The position numbers and the translations under genes were made by a program. DNA of 64,000 bases from Phallus indusiatus (lineage: Eukaryota; Basidiomycota; Agaricomycetes; Phallales; Phallaceae), in NCBI GenBank assembly GCA_027605045.1, contig JAQFWX010000009.1:1116001-1180000 (forward strand). The letters are read 5' to 3'. The notes beneath the pieces were generated by a model. It worked only from the letters and a program-made list of their open reading frames with translations. It made no database searches and was not told the DNA's origin. This document shows, piece after piece, positions 11,754 through 24,266 of the stretch (position 1 is the first letter of the stretch; each line of letters begins with the position of its first letter).

Positions 11754-12453
11754 GAAGAAGGCGAGCGGGGTATAATGTAATGTACCACATGCGAACGATA
11801 TTTTTGAAAAAAAAACAAGATGCGGAATAGCACCGTTAGATCGCGAACCGCCACTTCATGATTGAGCTTACACGACGGCAGGTTCACTGACACAGAAGTC
11901 TGGGTCGTACTCCGCCACGTAAAACAGTCTTTCGTCTCCGCTAGGGGCTGGTGCGCGTTTTCAGTGTATAATTTCGTCTGTAGAACATTGGATTAAGCTT
12001 TTTAGGCCTGAAGAAAAAGATATCCCCTGACGTGGAGATAAGGTCGTGCAACGGTGGCTCGGAGAGTTGTGTCACGTGTGATATTCCAAAAAGTGCAGCG
12101 TTCTAGACTCCAGTCACTCCACCTAGTCGCAAAAGTCCGTGCATCCCAGATATTTGGTCATTGAGTATTGAGTATTGAGTATATTGAATATTGAGTGATT
12201 GAATTTCATCACGAATGACGCATTAATGATGATCTCTGTACTTAAGGTTCACGTCACGGTCAAGTAAAATGCCAGCGAAAAAAAAGAGACGCATACTTTG
12301 ACAATCATAACGGTCAACCAGAAATCATTGCTTGGGTACTGAGGTTGGCGATGAAGAGACTACTAGTATTGAAACCAATGATGAAAGAAAAAAAGGAAAA
12401 ATGCGAGGTGCTATCATGATAGTAACGACGCGTGACTCACAAACTCATGCGGT
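11754..12453. other. Duplicated noncoding block
   Basis: This matches about 2880-3500 in the sister segment. It holds a short (ttgagtat)n-like repeat at about 12160-12190 and no coding signal. Confidence 0.4.
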
Positions 12454-12462
12454 CGTCGGCCC

Positions 12463-12545
12463 TAGACTCGAACCCAGCCCCTACTTTCCCCGGACGTAGG
12501 CTCGCTCTGCCAGCCGTGGGAAAGTAGGGGCTGGGTTCGAGTCTA
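12463..12545. mobile_element. 83-bp foldback MITE with 9-bp target duplication (MULE-like)
   Basis: Two perfect 28-bp inverted repeats (12463-12490 and 12518-12545, starting tagactcgaacccagcccc) enclose a 27-bp loop. A perfect 9-bp direct repeat, cgtcggccc, lies immediately outside each arm (12454-12462 and 12546-12554). A 9-bp target duplication is typical of Mutator-like DNA transposons, and the size fits a non-autonomous MITE. The sister segment near 3500 lacks the element. The arms also contain a ggttcgagtct string like a tRNA B box, but the flanks do not fold as a tRNA. Confidence 0.75.
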
Positions 12546-12554
12546 CGTCGGCCC

Positions 12555-13491
12555 GTGCACGGTATACCGTATTTTCTTTCATCTTCATCGGCGTTTGAAA
12601 GTCATTCTATCCGTACTAAATGGTTAGCACAGAGTAGAGCTCAAAGGAGGTGCATAGGTTTATACCAATATCAGTCTTGAATAACATCTGGTGAATCGTG
12701 ATTGTCAACGTTCAAGACCTCAAGCTTCTCAAGCGACTCAAGCGCAAATTTCATTACATTACGCTGTCACCTGTTCAACTCAACGTAGACGACTATTAAT
12801 CCAAAAAAGTAGTTCGTTCTGAATAACAATCGCATCAAAAATCGAATTAAGTCACGTCCTCAACTCGACTAGCGTATCCTATACTGTGCTATACAGAATA
12901 TAGCTATATATTCTCGCAAAACTGCCATGCACTATGGTTAGTTTCTGCGTTTTGTTTCTCATTAACATGATTAGTATAGACCAAGCCACAAAAAATTGCA
13001 AGCTTTGGTTCTACATATCTCATGTATGTCGAATAGTTGCATGGAGACTCGAGAGGGAGACAGGCTCAGGCTCTTTTTTTTTTGGCTCTGCCAAATGCTA
13101 CATATGTTTCGTCATCTTTCACACAACGTTTAACACTAACCGTGATTGTACAATCCTGTCATTGTGAATTGACTAAGAATAGAGTTGAAGCAATTCTACG
13201 TTCGAGATTAATTGAAGACGCCGGCAAAACCCATTGACATGTTGGGAAACAAAATCAATACAAGATGAGCCGGGATGGCGTTGCAGCACAATATATCTGA
13301 TTAAAATTGGCTGTGGTACGTATGAAATTCACAATCACAGCTTTCCGTCGAGCCTAGCAAGTCAGTGGTCTGAATTTTGAACTTCGGCGAGTCATCTGGA
13401 GCTGCAATTAAGATTTATTTATCAGTGACTTCAGAAGCCTTTGGACTTGATTTGACTGCAAAGGTAAGCATCAAATGACAACCCCCATCCC
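12555..13491. other. No gene seen
   Basis: AT-rich intergenic sequence. A small plus-strand ORF at 12934-13167 includes a poly-T run and has no coding features. Confidence 0.4.
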
Positions 13492-14689
13492 TTAAGATGC
13501 ATTAAATACATCGCTCTTATTATCAGCAAAAACGACGAACCAAGCATTTTCCGTTATTATGGAGCGGAATGATCTCAAGTTGGTCTCTGGCATTTCCCCC
13601 TCAATAGGAAGATCTGAAGTCTCTACGAGGTATGTGTTTGAAAAAGCCGAAATGTACTTTTCCGCATTCTTCTTTCCTCTAAGAGAAAGTAACATTTCTA
13701 AACGTACGGAGGCGTCGTCATTTTCGAAATCAATTTGAGAAGGTTTCAACACGCATAGTTTGAATACCCATTTTCCAATTTCACCGCTTGGAGCTTGGAG
13801 GTACATGCCCCAGACTCGACCTGCGGGAGGAATTACTGTCAGTGAGATCTCCGGACTGAGCAATGCATGAATTTAAACAGATACCTAAGACCACAAACTC
13901 AGTCCCAACCGCAAGACCGGATCGCAATCTGTGTGACATGTCGGGGACAAACCATTCCAACTCAAACCCAGTTGGCTTTAAAATCGGAACCACCGTTACA
14001 GTTTCCACAAGACCAGGAGGCAACATCAGGCCACGTGCTATCTCCGCTAACGTTGTATACATTGTAGGACGAGATTGAAACTTTTTCAGGCTGGCCATTC
14101 GAACACGAGCGAAGAAGTTTTGGGAACCCGTCGCGGCGCACGCCAAATACAAGTCATCTCGGATGGTTGGAGTGAAAGGAAGCTCATCCAGAAATAATTG
14201 AAGTAAACAGTGTCGCGCGTTGACTTCAGACGGGTCATCTGATAGTGAATGGAGAATTATCCAGGAAGCCAGACACTTGTCTTCCAATCGAAAGTCGTAG
14301 AACTGAGTGAGCGGATCATCAGAGAGATCTGTGTGTTTACGAGCATGACTAATGCAGTCACGGACTGCTTCTATTATGCATGATGTTATCCTTTGTGCGT
14401 ACGAAGCAAGCCAAATATGCAATATCTGCCGCAAGAACAAGTCAGTTTGTATCATCACTAAAAAAAGGATACCGACTAAAGCAGTTATTTCCGTCTTGAA
14501 GTTCTCCGCTGACTTGACATCTCCAAGCCGTGTTTTGAATTGATGGGAAACGAGTTCAAATTCATTGCCTGCGCATGCACAGGATGTAGAAGAACCGATC
14601 TTGATGTTGTCTTTTCTCTCAGTTAACGACGTTGAGACATAGGGTTTCCATTGGACTGATATTGAATTGATGAGTTTCATGGGGTTCAT
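13492..14689 (-). CDS. Orphan protein, 382 aa, one intron
   Basis: Exons 14689-13885 and 13835-13492 join in frame (GVVL across a 49-nt intron gtatctg...gacag) to give 382 residues. One strongly hydrophobic stretch, ITALVGILFLVMIQTDLFLR, near residue 75 may be a membrane helix. The rest is mixed and looks globular, with regions such as DDPLTQFYDFRLEDKCLASW and PPAGRVWGMYLQAPSGEIGK. I do not recognise a family. The start is the ATG of MNPMKL. It is divergent from the small ORF at 14819 and precedes the transporter gene at 15334. Confidence 0.65.
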
Positions 14690-14818
14690 GGTGCTCCTGA
14701 GGTTCAGCTTCAGCCCGGGTCTTGGTTTATTCTTCAATGGAGAATCGTTGAGAATGTATTATAAGGATGAACATGAGATGAAGTAATCTAAAAAGGAGGT
14801 GGATAAACCAATATTCCT

Positions 14819-15059
14819 CATGAGTACTGACTGTAAAGGCAAAAAGTTGTGTAACGGATGTAACAAACCTATGGTCTTACGGATGGGCGAAAACCATTAC
14901 AAGTACACTAGCTTGAACCGAATTTTAAGCCAAAGAAAAGAAAGCATGGTGACTCGGCTAGAGAGCAACTATAAAGGGGATACAAGCACCTGGGCGCTTG
15001 AGTATGACGCCCATGATGGTCATGATGGTCATGTTTTCCTCAATGCGATGCCTACTTAA
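14819..15059 (+). CDS. Possible small Cys-containing protein (uncertain)
   Basis: A 79-codon ORF from an ATG contains CKGKKLCNGCNKPMVL (CxxC-type spacing) and ends in a DAHDGHDGH repeat. It may be a small gene, or a relic between the orphan gene at 14689 and the transporter. No family match; weak evidence. Confidence 0.2.
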
Positions 15060-15333
15060 TGCCGTGGAAACGAAACGAAAATCAATTTAGGTTTCGGTGA
15101 GACTGACAGGAAATGACTTTGATTCATGTTCTAACTCGGATCGCCCGGGTGGTCGCTTCAAGCTAGGGCACGGGGTGGAGCCCGATTGATGTACACTCGA
15201 GAGGACGGCCTATTCACGCCATACTAAAGAAACCTCAAACAAAAACACAACCGAGGTCGATTCAAGGTTGAAGTAACCTCTTAATTGCTTCACAGAATAC
15301 CCTTCCTTTCTTTCACTCAGTCTCGGGTGTGGG

Positions 15334-17494
15334 ATGCAACAACACCCCAGAGTCCAGACTCCATCGCTCAACGACAAAGAACCTGACCTTGGAAGACTTG
15401 ATCACCTGCGTCAACTATGCTATGACCCTAACAAAAAGAGAGATAGTGATCTTTCAGGAGTTATTATCTTAGGCATTGTGGAGTCAAATCCGAACATCTC
15501 ACAAACTGTTGACGATCTCGCGGTACTTCCACAAACCCAACTTACATTCCCCGATGGAGGCTGGGTCGCATGGTTGAACGTGTTGGGAAGGTTCGTTCCA
15601 CACTCCTTTTCTTCTTATTCTAAACAAATGGGATCAAGCATCTGATAAGTCTTATATGATTTGCACAGCGTGCTGATCTGCTTCATGACCGTCGGTGCTA
15701 CTCAGTCATTTGGCGTTTTTCAAGACTTTTATACGGTAGGCTCTGTCCTTTCATCCCATTTTACCTTGATTTTTCATCGTGTTCAGAGGTCCTTTTTGAC
15801 CGAGCGGACCCCATCTGAGATCAGTTGGATAGGGTCGACACAGATTTTCCTTATGTTTCTACTCAGTCCAATTTCTGGGAAATTGTTCGATGAGGGATAT
15901 TTTAGAATACTACTTTTCGCATCCTCTCTTTTATATTTACTCTGGTGCGCTTTCATTTTATCAAGATTTATCGTAAGACTTGGACGTTGACTCGGACATC
16001 ATCTAACTTAGTATCTTCATGCTTTCAATAGCTCAGTCCCATCATTTTTACGAGATCTTTCTTTCTCAAGGAATCGGCCTCGGTCTAGCATCAGGATTTA
16101 TGTTCCTTCCCTCAATTTCCATCATAACACATTACTTTTCCGTTCGACGCTCTTTCATTATGGGCGTAGTCGTTGCAGGTTCGTACGGTTGTCTTTCATT
16201 GTTATGGATTCAACACTGACATAACCCCTATCATACGATCTTGAATTATCACCAATAAAGGATCTTCTGTTGCAGGAATCCTCATCCCTATCATGCTGAA
16301 TCATCTATTCAATGACTCTCGAGTTGGTTTCGCCTGGAGCGTCCGGTATGCATTAGACACTTCTCTAACGAAACTGATAAGTCATTCAATCTAGTTATCT
16401 TGGGTTCATTTTCCTCGGGTTACTGTTGATTGCAAATCTAACAATGAAACCGCGCTTCCGTGGTCGCAAAAGCTTTTCTAGAAAAGAATCGCTCCAGTTG
16501 CTCAAAAAACTCTTCACGGATGTCCCTTACCTGCTGACGGTGTCCGGGTATGTTGTATTTGTCTACTATTTTGTATATAACAAAACGAAGCTAATTGAAC
16601 GAATCGTAGTTTAACTGTAATTTATTTGGGCTTATACTTTCCATGTCAGTCGGGCATGATATATCCCGCCAGTGAATGATGTACCGTTGACACGAGTCTT
16701 TACAGTATTCTATTTACAACTGTTTGCCGTTCTGCACGGAATAGACATGCGCTTTGCGTTTTACTCTGTAAGTCGTACACTATTTTCCCAGATAACATAA
16801 TAACTCAACGGGAAAGATCACTATTTTAAACGCTTCATCATTTGTGGGTCGGATTATCCCGAATTTTCTTGCTGATTCCTACGGACCCCTAAACAGTACG
16901 TGTTCTCTTTGATATCGAACAATCTTCGTATATCTAATTAATTCGCATAGTTGTGGCTCCCATTGGAATATGCTGCGGCTTAACAATTTTCCTAATGTTC
17001 GCCGCCAAATCTATAGGAGCCTTAATTATCTTCGCAGTCCTATATGGATTCCTCTCAGGCACGAGTAAGTTAGATAATCATGCTTTGCCTTCATTTTTCT
17101 CATACAGACGAGTTTGTAGTTTTAGGTTTGGCTATGGTAACTGTTTCAACGTTTGCTGATGATATCAGCGAAGTCGGGTGCAGACATTCCTATCCCGTTT
17201 TCTTTTCAAATAAATTTACTAATCCAGTCAATAATCTAGTTTTCGTTGCGGAGTCGCTATGTTTTTCCAAAGTTTTACACTGTTAACGGGAACTCCAGTA
17301 ATGGGTGCTCTTCTTGCCGCGCCGCGCTATACTTGGCACCGTCCCATCATATTTAGTGGGGTGAGTGGTATGAAATTGAGACGGTGGAAATATGTAAACA
17401 TAATCGTATGAAGGTTACCGTCTTGGTTGGTTCCGTTTCTTTGCTGATCTCGCGAATGCAATTGGCCAAACGGAGAGGAAAGTGGCGTGTTTAG
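15334..17494 (+). CDS. MFS transporter, monocarboxylate-porter (MCT) type, 13 exons
   Basis: Thirteen exons join in frame from the ATG at 15334 to TAG at 17492-17494 (ending KRRGKWRV). About 80 polar residues are followed by the MCT family signature in helix 1 (FPDGGWVAW), then [38 protein letters not shown], the GLASGFMFLPSISI and YFSVRRSFIMG region, a central basic loop (MKPRFRGRKSFSRKE), then ITILNASSFVGRIIPN, DDISEVG and GTPVMGALLAAPRYTW. Fungal members of this family are plasma-membrane or vacuolar proton-coupled transporters of small organic acids and related compounds; the substrate cannot be read from sequence. No frameshift remains once the short introns are removed. It is paralogous to 34339-36601. 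Confidence 0.88.
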
Positions 17495-19583
17495 GATTTG
17501 TAGCTTATTTTGAAAGACATTTACACTTTCATTGGACATAAACTATATCTTATTTACCTCAAAAGCGAAAAAGTGAGTTCTCACAATAGACAGGATCAAT
17601 CTCATTCAATTTTAGGTCTTATATAAGCTCTTAAAGTAATAGCAACTTCGCTCACATAGATTCAGGGAAATATATTGCGTCATAACTTAACAGAGTCTTG
17701 AAGATTTATCTCAAATGCTTACTCTTCTTATTACATAAAAGTATCACAAGCCCTCTTCGCAGTCGGGTGGAAAGATTTCTTCATTCAAAACTGCTCTTCA
17801 TTCAGCTCAGAATATAAAAGATGAACTTGGGGCGTGCGACGGAGGAGAAATTACCGGTCTGGCGAGTGGCCATTGCATACCTTAGGTCGTATTTGATAAG
17901 ACTATACGCGTCATGTGTTACCTTGACTGAACTTGAGGCATGCTTTTGGGATTAATGGCACTGTATCTCGACGTGGAAGTAAATCTTCCAAGCATAATTA
18001 TTTCAACAGGGGCCTGCAACCTTTTCAGCCCTTAATTCCGAGCTTGACAAATCCATACGCAATCTGCGAGTCCAATAGTAGTACAAGTGCATATGAATTT
18101 CACGGCTCACGCGGCAGCATCCTCATTGACAGATTATTGATTGAGTGACGTTCAAAAAAACTCCATAAAGACAAGAAATACTACGCAAAATTTCCCATTA
18201 TTTGCTTACTTGAACATTGTTAGAATATCATGGTTGTCAATCGTTGGCTAAAAATTTATTTCCTTTAATTAAACTGTGGTAATGCGACCTATAATTTTGT
18301 GCTCATTACTCTTTTTGCAGAAAATACTGCCATACGTACTTTTTCCGTGGGCGTGTACTGTGGGTAACCCGGCTAAGTTAGTCAATAGATCAGACTTTCC
18401 ACCGCTGCTCCCGCACTAACCCATTTGTATAGCGACATTGTGAGCGCGCTTTGAAGTCTTTTCTAGCTTCTTTAGTCGCTTGTGCAGAGAAAAGGTTGAC
18501 CAAATCCCTCATCACTACCATAAAAAATGCTGAAGCTCTAAACAGATGTTCATTTATTCTGAGTTCGAGACGTTTTAGTCGATTTTCATGTGCTCATATG
18601 GTAGGAAAGATATATACTTCAAATTCTACAATGAGAGGAAATTGATTGGTACTTCCAAGCCTTTGGAGAAATCTCAATGGTGAGTCTTGTTATTAACTTA
18701 TTAGGCGCAGGGCTCTTCATCGCTAGCACTTCTGAACGTTTCTCTGAAGTCTCTGGGCGGATTAGAACACCGCAAATTATCGGATGTAAACAGGAGGTAT
18801 TAAGTATATTCTTGGTATTCAAATAACACGCTTATCTATAGCACATGTGTATATGTAGGGATGTGCGCGAACTGGCATCAAAAGGAAATCTGCGACGGAA
18901 AAATATTATTTGTCGGTTGCCACATCCTTTCCCTTGACTGAAGACAAAAGAGAAGGGGATTTCGGATCGCGCACTTCATATCATAAACAACACTAATGGT
19001 TGAAAGGAGAATGTGCTCGAACATAGCACCCTACGCAAATTTGTGGTAAGAACGTCGCTGAACGGTTAATGGTTATAGTATCGCACTCCGGACCAGTTGT
19101 CGCGTCTATAGCAACTCTGCCCCTTGAACCTAGAATCATAAAACCACCATGCAGGCTTGATCTCTTCAGGTTGGTTTATTGTTGATGCAACCCGAATTGA
19201 CACTAAACAGAAAAACAAAACTTAAGGAATAACCAGACTATATACACCCACATCACACCCATTACCTAACACACATCTCTTTCTCTCTCTCCCCTCGAGT
19301 CCACCACGAATCATCCATTAACCATGTATTGAGCATGTCCAAAATCAGATGTGGAATGGTAGGTGTAAAGAATAATAAATCTCAGAAGGTTTAACGGAAT
19401 ATCTTGAAGGCATGTTACATAAGGTTTGTTGTGAAAACGCACTAAATTGCCTCAAGGTATGCATATCTATTGAATACTATCCAAGCGCTGACATAAAATA
19501 GGCTCCAGAGATAGCTTCTCCGTTCGCTCCGCCTTCTTTAGAAGAAGATCACAGTGACCCCCAAGTTTGCAAATTTCAGTATC
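17495..19583. other. Long intergenic stretch, no gene seen
   Basis: About 2.1 kb without coding signal. Short ORFs (for example 17933-18148 and 18451-18645) have no domain or exon structure. A pyrimidine-rich run at 19268-19296 could belong to a promoter of the downstream F-box gene. No tRNA or repeat array was found. Confidence 0.45.
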
Positions 19584-21077
19584 ATGCCTGCACCCACTCC
19601 AGCTATTGGGACCTCCCAGCTATCTGTTACCGATTTTATCGACAATCCACGAGACCTGTATCAGCTCTCTTTAACGTTCAAATTGCTCCATTGTTTCGTC
19701 ATCTCCGATAACCTCCATTTTCTTCCATACGATGTGAACTATTCCAGGTGCACATTTGGACATTGTTCCAGACGAACCTATCCATCGCTTCTCGGATCCG
19801 AACATTGGAGTTAATTCCGCACTTGGGCTACAAGAAACCTTTGATGCCTTCGTCTTGTCGTGTCCGCATGATTGAAAAGCCAGTCGTGGGTGAAGAAGAT
19901 CCTGTCGTTCTTTTGAAGAAAGCTATAGCAAACATGATCAACCTCGACCATTTATCGACGAATTGGGTCGGTGTCTAGAATGCATATCTTGTTGCGAGAG
20001 CGCCGAGGAACTGCGCTCTCACGTTGAACTCTGCGCTAAACCGATATCGATATCATCCGGTACGTCTTGCCCTTGTCCTTTATTTCATAATAAACTAAAG
20101 GACTCACAAATTTGAAGATGACTGACATGAAGGATTTGACGCGAATTGATGTTTCATTGGGTTTTTATGATTGGAGTATGCAATATAATACCCCCAACGG
20201 CGACAAGTTTCTCGACATGATTATTAGTCAATGTCCCAAGCTGGAAGAGCTCCGCATGAGCTTCGTAAATAGCCTGTTTTTCGCGCCATGCATTTTTGTC
20301 GACGGTCATTGGCCCAAATTGCGTCGACTGACATTGAACGGATGTATCACATGTTTTCCTACAACCGCTGACGTAACTGAAAAATCGGCTATTCTGAATG
20401 CGTTTTGGAGCTGGCACCCGAATATCGAACATCTCTTCCTAGGGCTGAACGAGTATTACAAACCTGATTTTCAGTCAGGCTCTCTGCCACGGTTGAAATC
20501 CCTGTCCGCCAATTTGACTCCGAGGTTTTCAGCCATTGCCGTGGACGTTCTTTCCCATATTGAACATTTGTATGACATGACCAAAGCTCTTTCAACACCT
20601 CGCTTCCCGATTTCTTTCCTCAAACATGCAACTTTACTGAAAAGTCTAGTCGTTTCAACGCTCGGTGGAGAATGGGAACAGCTTGTGGCCGTCTATCCGA
20701 ATATCAGCCGATTTGCTTGTCTGCGCTTGTGCTTGACGTATTCTGACACTTCCTCAAATTATGCAGTACGACAATTTCTTGGTCTCGTTCTATATTATTT
20801 AAATTGACCCTCCGTTTAGAATACTAGAATCCAGTCAATGTTCAAGACGCTATCCGGGCTACCAGGTCTTACTCATCTATACGCCTACAAGATGAATTTC
20901 CACAATGTGACCGAAGGCCAGTCTATTTTGTCGCAATTTCCCAGCTTCAAATATGTAGTGGGGCTGAATGGCCATAATATATGGTGCGTTTTGGAGAGAG
21001 ATGTCGAAGGAAGGGTTACAGGGTGGTATACAGCAGATACGCATCCGCAACAGGCTCTGTGTGATGGCTGGGGATGA
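19584..21077 (+). pseudogene. F-box/LRR-like protein gene, probably broken
   Basis: The start region carries an F-box-like pattern (FIDNPRDLYQLSLTFKLLHC then ISDNLHF), followed after a one-base frame slip near 19727 by IRCELFQVHIWTLF...SRIRTLELIP. An in-frame TAG (19976-19978) interrupts the next part. A 700-nt exon (20118-20765) then gives leucine-rich text such as CPKLEELRMSF and WPKLRRLTLNGC. A last exon joins at 20820 (QSMFKTLSGLPGLTHLYAYK) and ends GWG at 21077. Such proteins are very numerous in agaricomycetes and act as substrate adaptors of SCF ubiquitin ligases. One shift and one stop suggest a pseudogene; sequencing error cannot be excluded. Confidence 0.6.
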
Positions 21078-22583
21078 GATTTCAGAATGCATACTTTTAT
21101 CAAAGATTAACGGACATTGAAACTTGTATTCCTAGGTGTAATTTTACGCAACGAGAACTTGATTGTCCCAAAAGGGCGGTATTAAAAGGATCGCTTCCTG
21201 ATATGAAGTTTCATTCACCTAGGCTGTGTTACGAATTTGAAAACTGCTTGCCGGTGAATATGGATCCCGCGTGGACAAAATAGTAGACCCCCGGAGTATT
21301 TCTTTAGCCAGTCATTTTGTTCCGTAAATCTAATCCGAGTTGTTGAGGTTTGAAACAAAAAACGTTGTCCTGAAAAGAACCCCTCAAGTGAGACTATGCC
21401 TAAATCCTGTGCAAGGGTCTACACCATTTGCATACATAAATATATTACTAATAATCATGTGTAGCACAGCCAAACTAAAGATCGTAGTTTCGACTTTTCA
21501 AATTTGGTATCTACATTGCCACGTGTATGCAGGTTACATAAATACATACAGAACCAATCTATGACTTGTTCAATTAAGCATTTGCGGTACCGGCTATCTT
21601 CTGAATTGCCAACCCAGAGATAAGGTACGTCATGTGTAGGATCGGGAGGCTTATGCCCCGGAAGCTTGAATTGGATCAATCACAAAAACAAACACAGTGG
21701 CGCAAAACCGAAAACCAGACACATTCAAATTGACTATAGCAACTTGTTTTTCCACACTGTCAAGAAATGTGAACCAATAATTTGAAGATGACTGCGATCG
21801 CAAGATGGAAGCATTCCAAAACTGACAACAAAATCTGAAAACAATTGAGTGTTACTAGTGCCAGCTTCTTTAAACGACCTACGAGGTTATCCCGAATCTC
21901 CCCTAGGCGGGCCCAGGCGCCGTCCCCCGTCCAGGCTATTTAATCTACGCCAAGTTACCTATTTCCGAATCGGTTCTGGTGCCCACGAATGTTGCCCACC
22001 TGGAGAGCTTCACGCATGTGTACGTCTGTCAAGGAACAAAGCTTCACTTTAAGACTAAAAATGTCAAGTCTTTTACACGCGGTTTACTCTTCGGCCGACT
22101 CGGTTCACCGCATTTCTTTAAGGTAACTTGACAAGGATTTGAACATCCTTTAAATTAAACACAGGGGAGTAGAATCGGGCTGGTTAGTGGCTATACCGCT
22201 GATATATGCTTTACAGGGTCCATCATCCGATTTGGTCGTGACTCAATAAAGTGTCCCCATTGATGTGCCAATTTATGTTATTCCCTGATTTCATATGATC
22301 AAAAAGACCAAAAAACTAGTGGCATCAATGTTATGTTCCGAGCATTTGTACAATTGTGAAAGCGATATTAGACTCTGACACCGCGTTTAACGGATCTAAC
22401 GGGGAATGGTATAGGAGGATAGCTTTGTGCACATACGTTGTTGATGATGGGACAATATGAATATCAAAACCTTTTGTGTTTCACCAGTTGGCAACAGCAC
22501 GAGCCCGGGGTTCCTTTTTTGAAAAGTTGATTTGGGCTGCGTCATAACTTAGTAATAGTTAAAATGTCTTCAACAATCAAAGA
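21078..22583. other. Intergenic, no gene seen
   Basis: No domain or exon chain was found. A CG-rich patch at 21890-21940 stands out against the AT-rich background but has no reading frame of interest. Confidence 0.4.
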
Positions 22584-22590
22584 GTATAAA
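22584..22590 (+). promoter_or_regulatory. TATA box of the terpene synthase gene
   Basis: agagtataaatg lies 61-67 bp upstream of the ATG at 22651 and is followed by a CT-rich leader (cacttcaccttctcttg), as is common in fungal promoters. Confidence 0.45.
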
Positions 22591-22650
22591 TGAGGGAACA
22601 CTCAGCCAAATTTCTCAATAAGCATCTTCACACTTCACCTTCTCTTGAAA

Positions 22651-23804
22651 ATGCCGTCTTCTTTCATAATTCCGGACTTCATCTCCAACTGTCCATACAA
22701 GCTACAAATCCATCCTCGCGGTGACCGTCTCGCAGCATTATCAGAGAATTGGTATCGAAATGCCTTCCCAAATTTCAGTCTCAAACAAGAAAAAAAACTC
22801 AAGATGCTTATGGCTGGAAAGGTTTGCGCATTTGTGTACATCGACACAGACGACGAAAGTTTTCAACGAAGTTGCGACCTCATGCACTTGATCATATATT
22901 ACGGAGACGTTACGGACGATCTGGATTTACAGGCCAACAAAGCAATGGCAGACCTTATGATGAATGCGTTTGCGTTACCAAAAGAACCGAAGGGTTCGGT
23001 TGAACTTCCGTTGCACAAATTGACGCGACAGTACGTTGATTTACTTTGCGTGACCGGGCGGACAAACTGGACAGCATCCTAACGCCGTGTTCATTTATGA
23101 TAGATTCTGGAACCAGTGCCTTCCTAATGCCTCCCTCGGTTTTCTGACTCGATTCATTGAAAACATGGGATTGTTTCTAGAAGCAAGATATACCCAAGCC
23201 ATTCACCGACAGGATAATATAATACCAGACATCGAGGAATACATCGAAATAAGAAGAGATAGCAGCGCCTTCAAACCGCTATTTGATTTCCTGGAGTATA
23301 CCCTTCATGCTGACTTTCCAAACGAAGTCATGGAACATCCCATAGTACAATCCTTGAAGGAATGCGCCAACGACTTTTGCACTTGGGGCAACGTATGTAA
23401 ACATTTTATCTGTTTGGACAGGAGGAATATGACTTACGAATGCTTAGGACGTTTATTCCTATAACAAGGAACAAGCCCGCGAAGATACCTACAATCTTGT
23501 CGTCCTTTTCATGAGACAATATAACATGGGGCTTCAAGAGGCTATCAACGCGGTGGGAGACAAGTGTTTCGACACTTTAGACAAATTCGAGATGCAGAAG
23601 AAGCAATTGCCGTCATGGGGAAGTCAAATTGACAGGGACCTTAGACGATATATTAAAGGCTTAGAAAACTATATGATCGCATGTTTGGAGTGGGGATACA
23701 TGTCGAGTCGATACTTTGGAGAAGAGGGTTTGAAGATTAGAAAGACGCGCGTGGTCAAGCTGTTGCCTCAACGGAAGGAAAACACCAAAACTTCGTGTTA
23801 TTGA
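22651..23804 (+). CDS. Terpene synthase (class I, sesquiterpene-cyclase type)
   Basis: Three exons (22651-23030, 23104-23392, 23448-23804) give 341 residues, the usual length of basidiomycete sesquiterpene synthases. The metal-binding NSE motif NDVYSYNKE is complete and is split by the second intron exactly between N and D; AREDTYNL follows, as in the family. The first acidic motif is unusual: CDLMHLIIYYGDVTDDLD, where relatives typically have D(E/N)xxD, so the first Asp may be Gly. RRDSSAFKPLFDFLEYTL and the C-terminal SSRYF region also fit. These enzymes ionise and cyclise farnesyl diphosphate using Mg2+. No P450 or other clear pathway gene lies beside it; the nearest genes are the F-box relic and a transposon-like element. 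Confidence 0.88.
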
Positions 23805-23910
23805 TAACCAAAGGACCTTATACTATTGTTTTGTATTAGACATAAAAATTAACTTATAATTATTTTCATACCCGATACGCACCTTAATACTACTGTACTA
23901 AAAAAAAATT

Positions 23911-24231
23911 GTCACAAAAACCCGGAGGGGTTTATAAACCAACCCGAGTTTATAAACCTTTATAAACTCAATGCAATGTTAATTTGTATTTATATTTCAA
24001 TTTCACAATGCATTTTATTCCCTGTGCAATTTATTTTCGGGTCCTTTCTCCAATAAATGTCCTGCAGCTTCGCCTAAGCTATGATCGGGTAAAACTCATT
24101 CATCGGCTAATCGCTAATCGTTTCCGTAGCATGAAAAAAGAGGATGGTCTGTGCGCAAGATCAAGTTTTATATAAACTCGGGACTTGGTTAAATTTTCAA
24201 GTCGCCCTTGTTGCCTCGATTAGTAGTCTTC

Positions 24232-24266
<35 letters not shown>

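Larger units (their letters stand above)
9735..12440. repeat. Segmental duplication, copy 2 (partner 1-3500)
   Basis: This is the sister of the 1-3500 segment. It contains the 5' half of the complete DUF6535 gene and the same downstream noncoding blocks in the same order, with small indels. The foldback element at 12463-12545 lies just past the end of easy alignment. Confidence 0.75.

Noticed and set aside
12463..12545. tRNA gene on account of a ggttcgagtct box
   Set aside because: The box lies inside a perfect inverted repeat, no acceptor or anticodon stem forms, and the 9-bp target duplication points to a mobile element.
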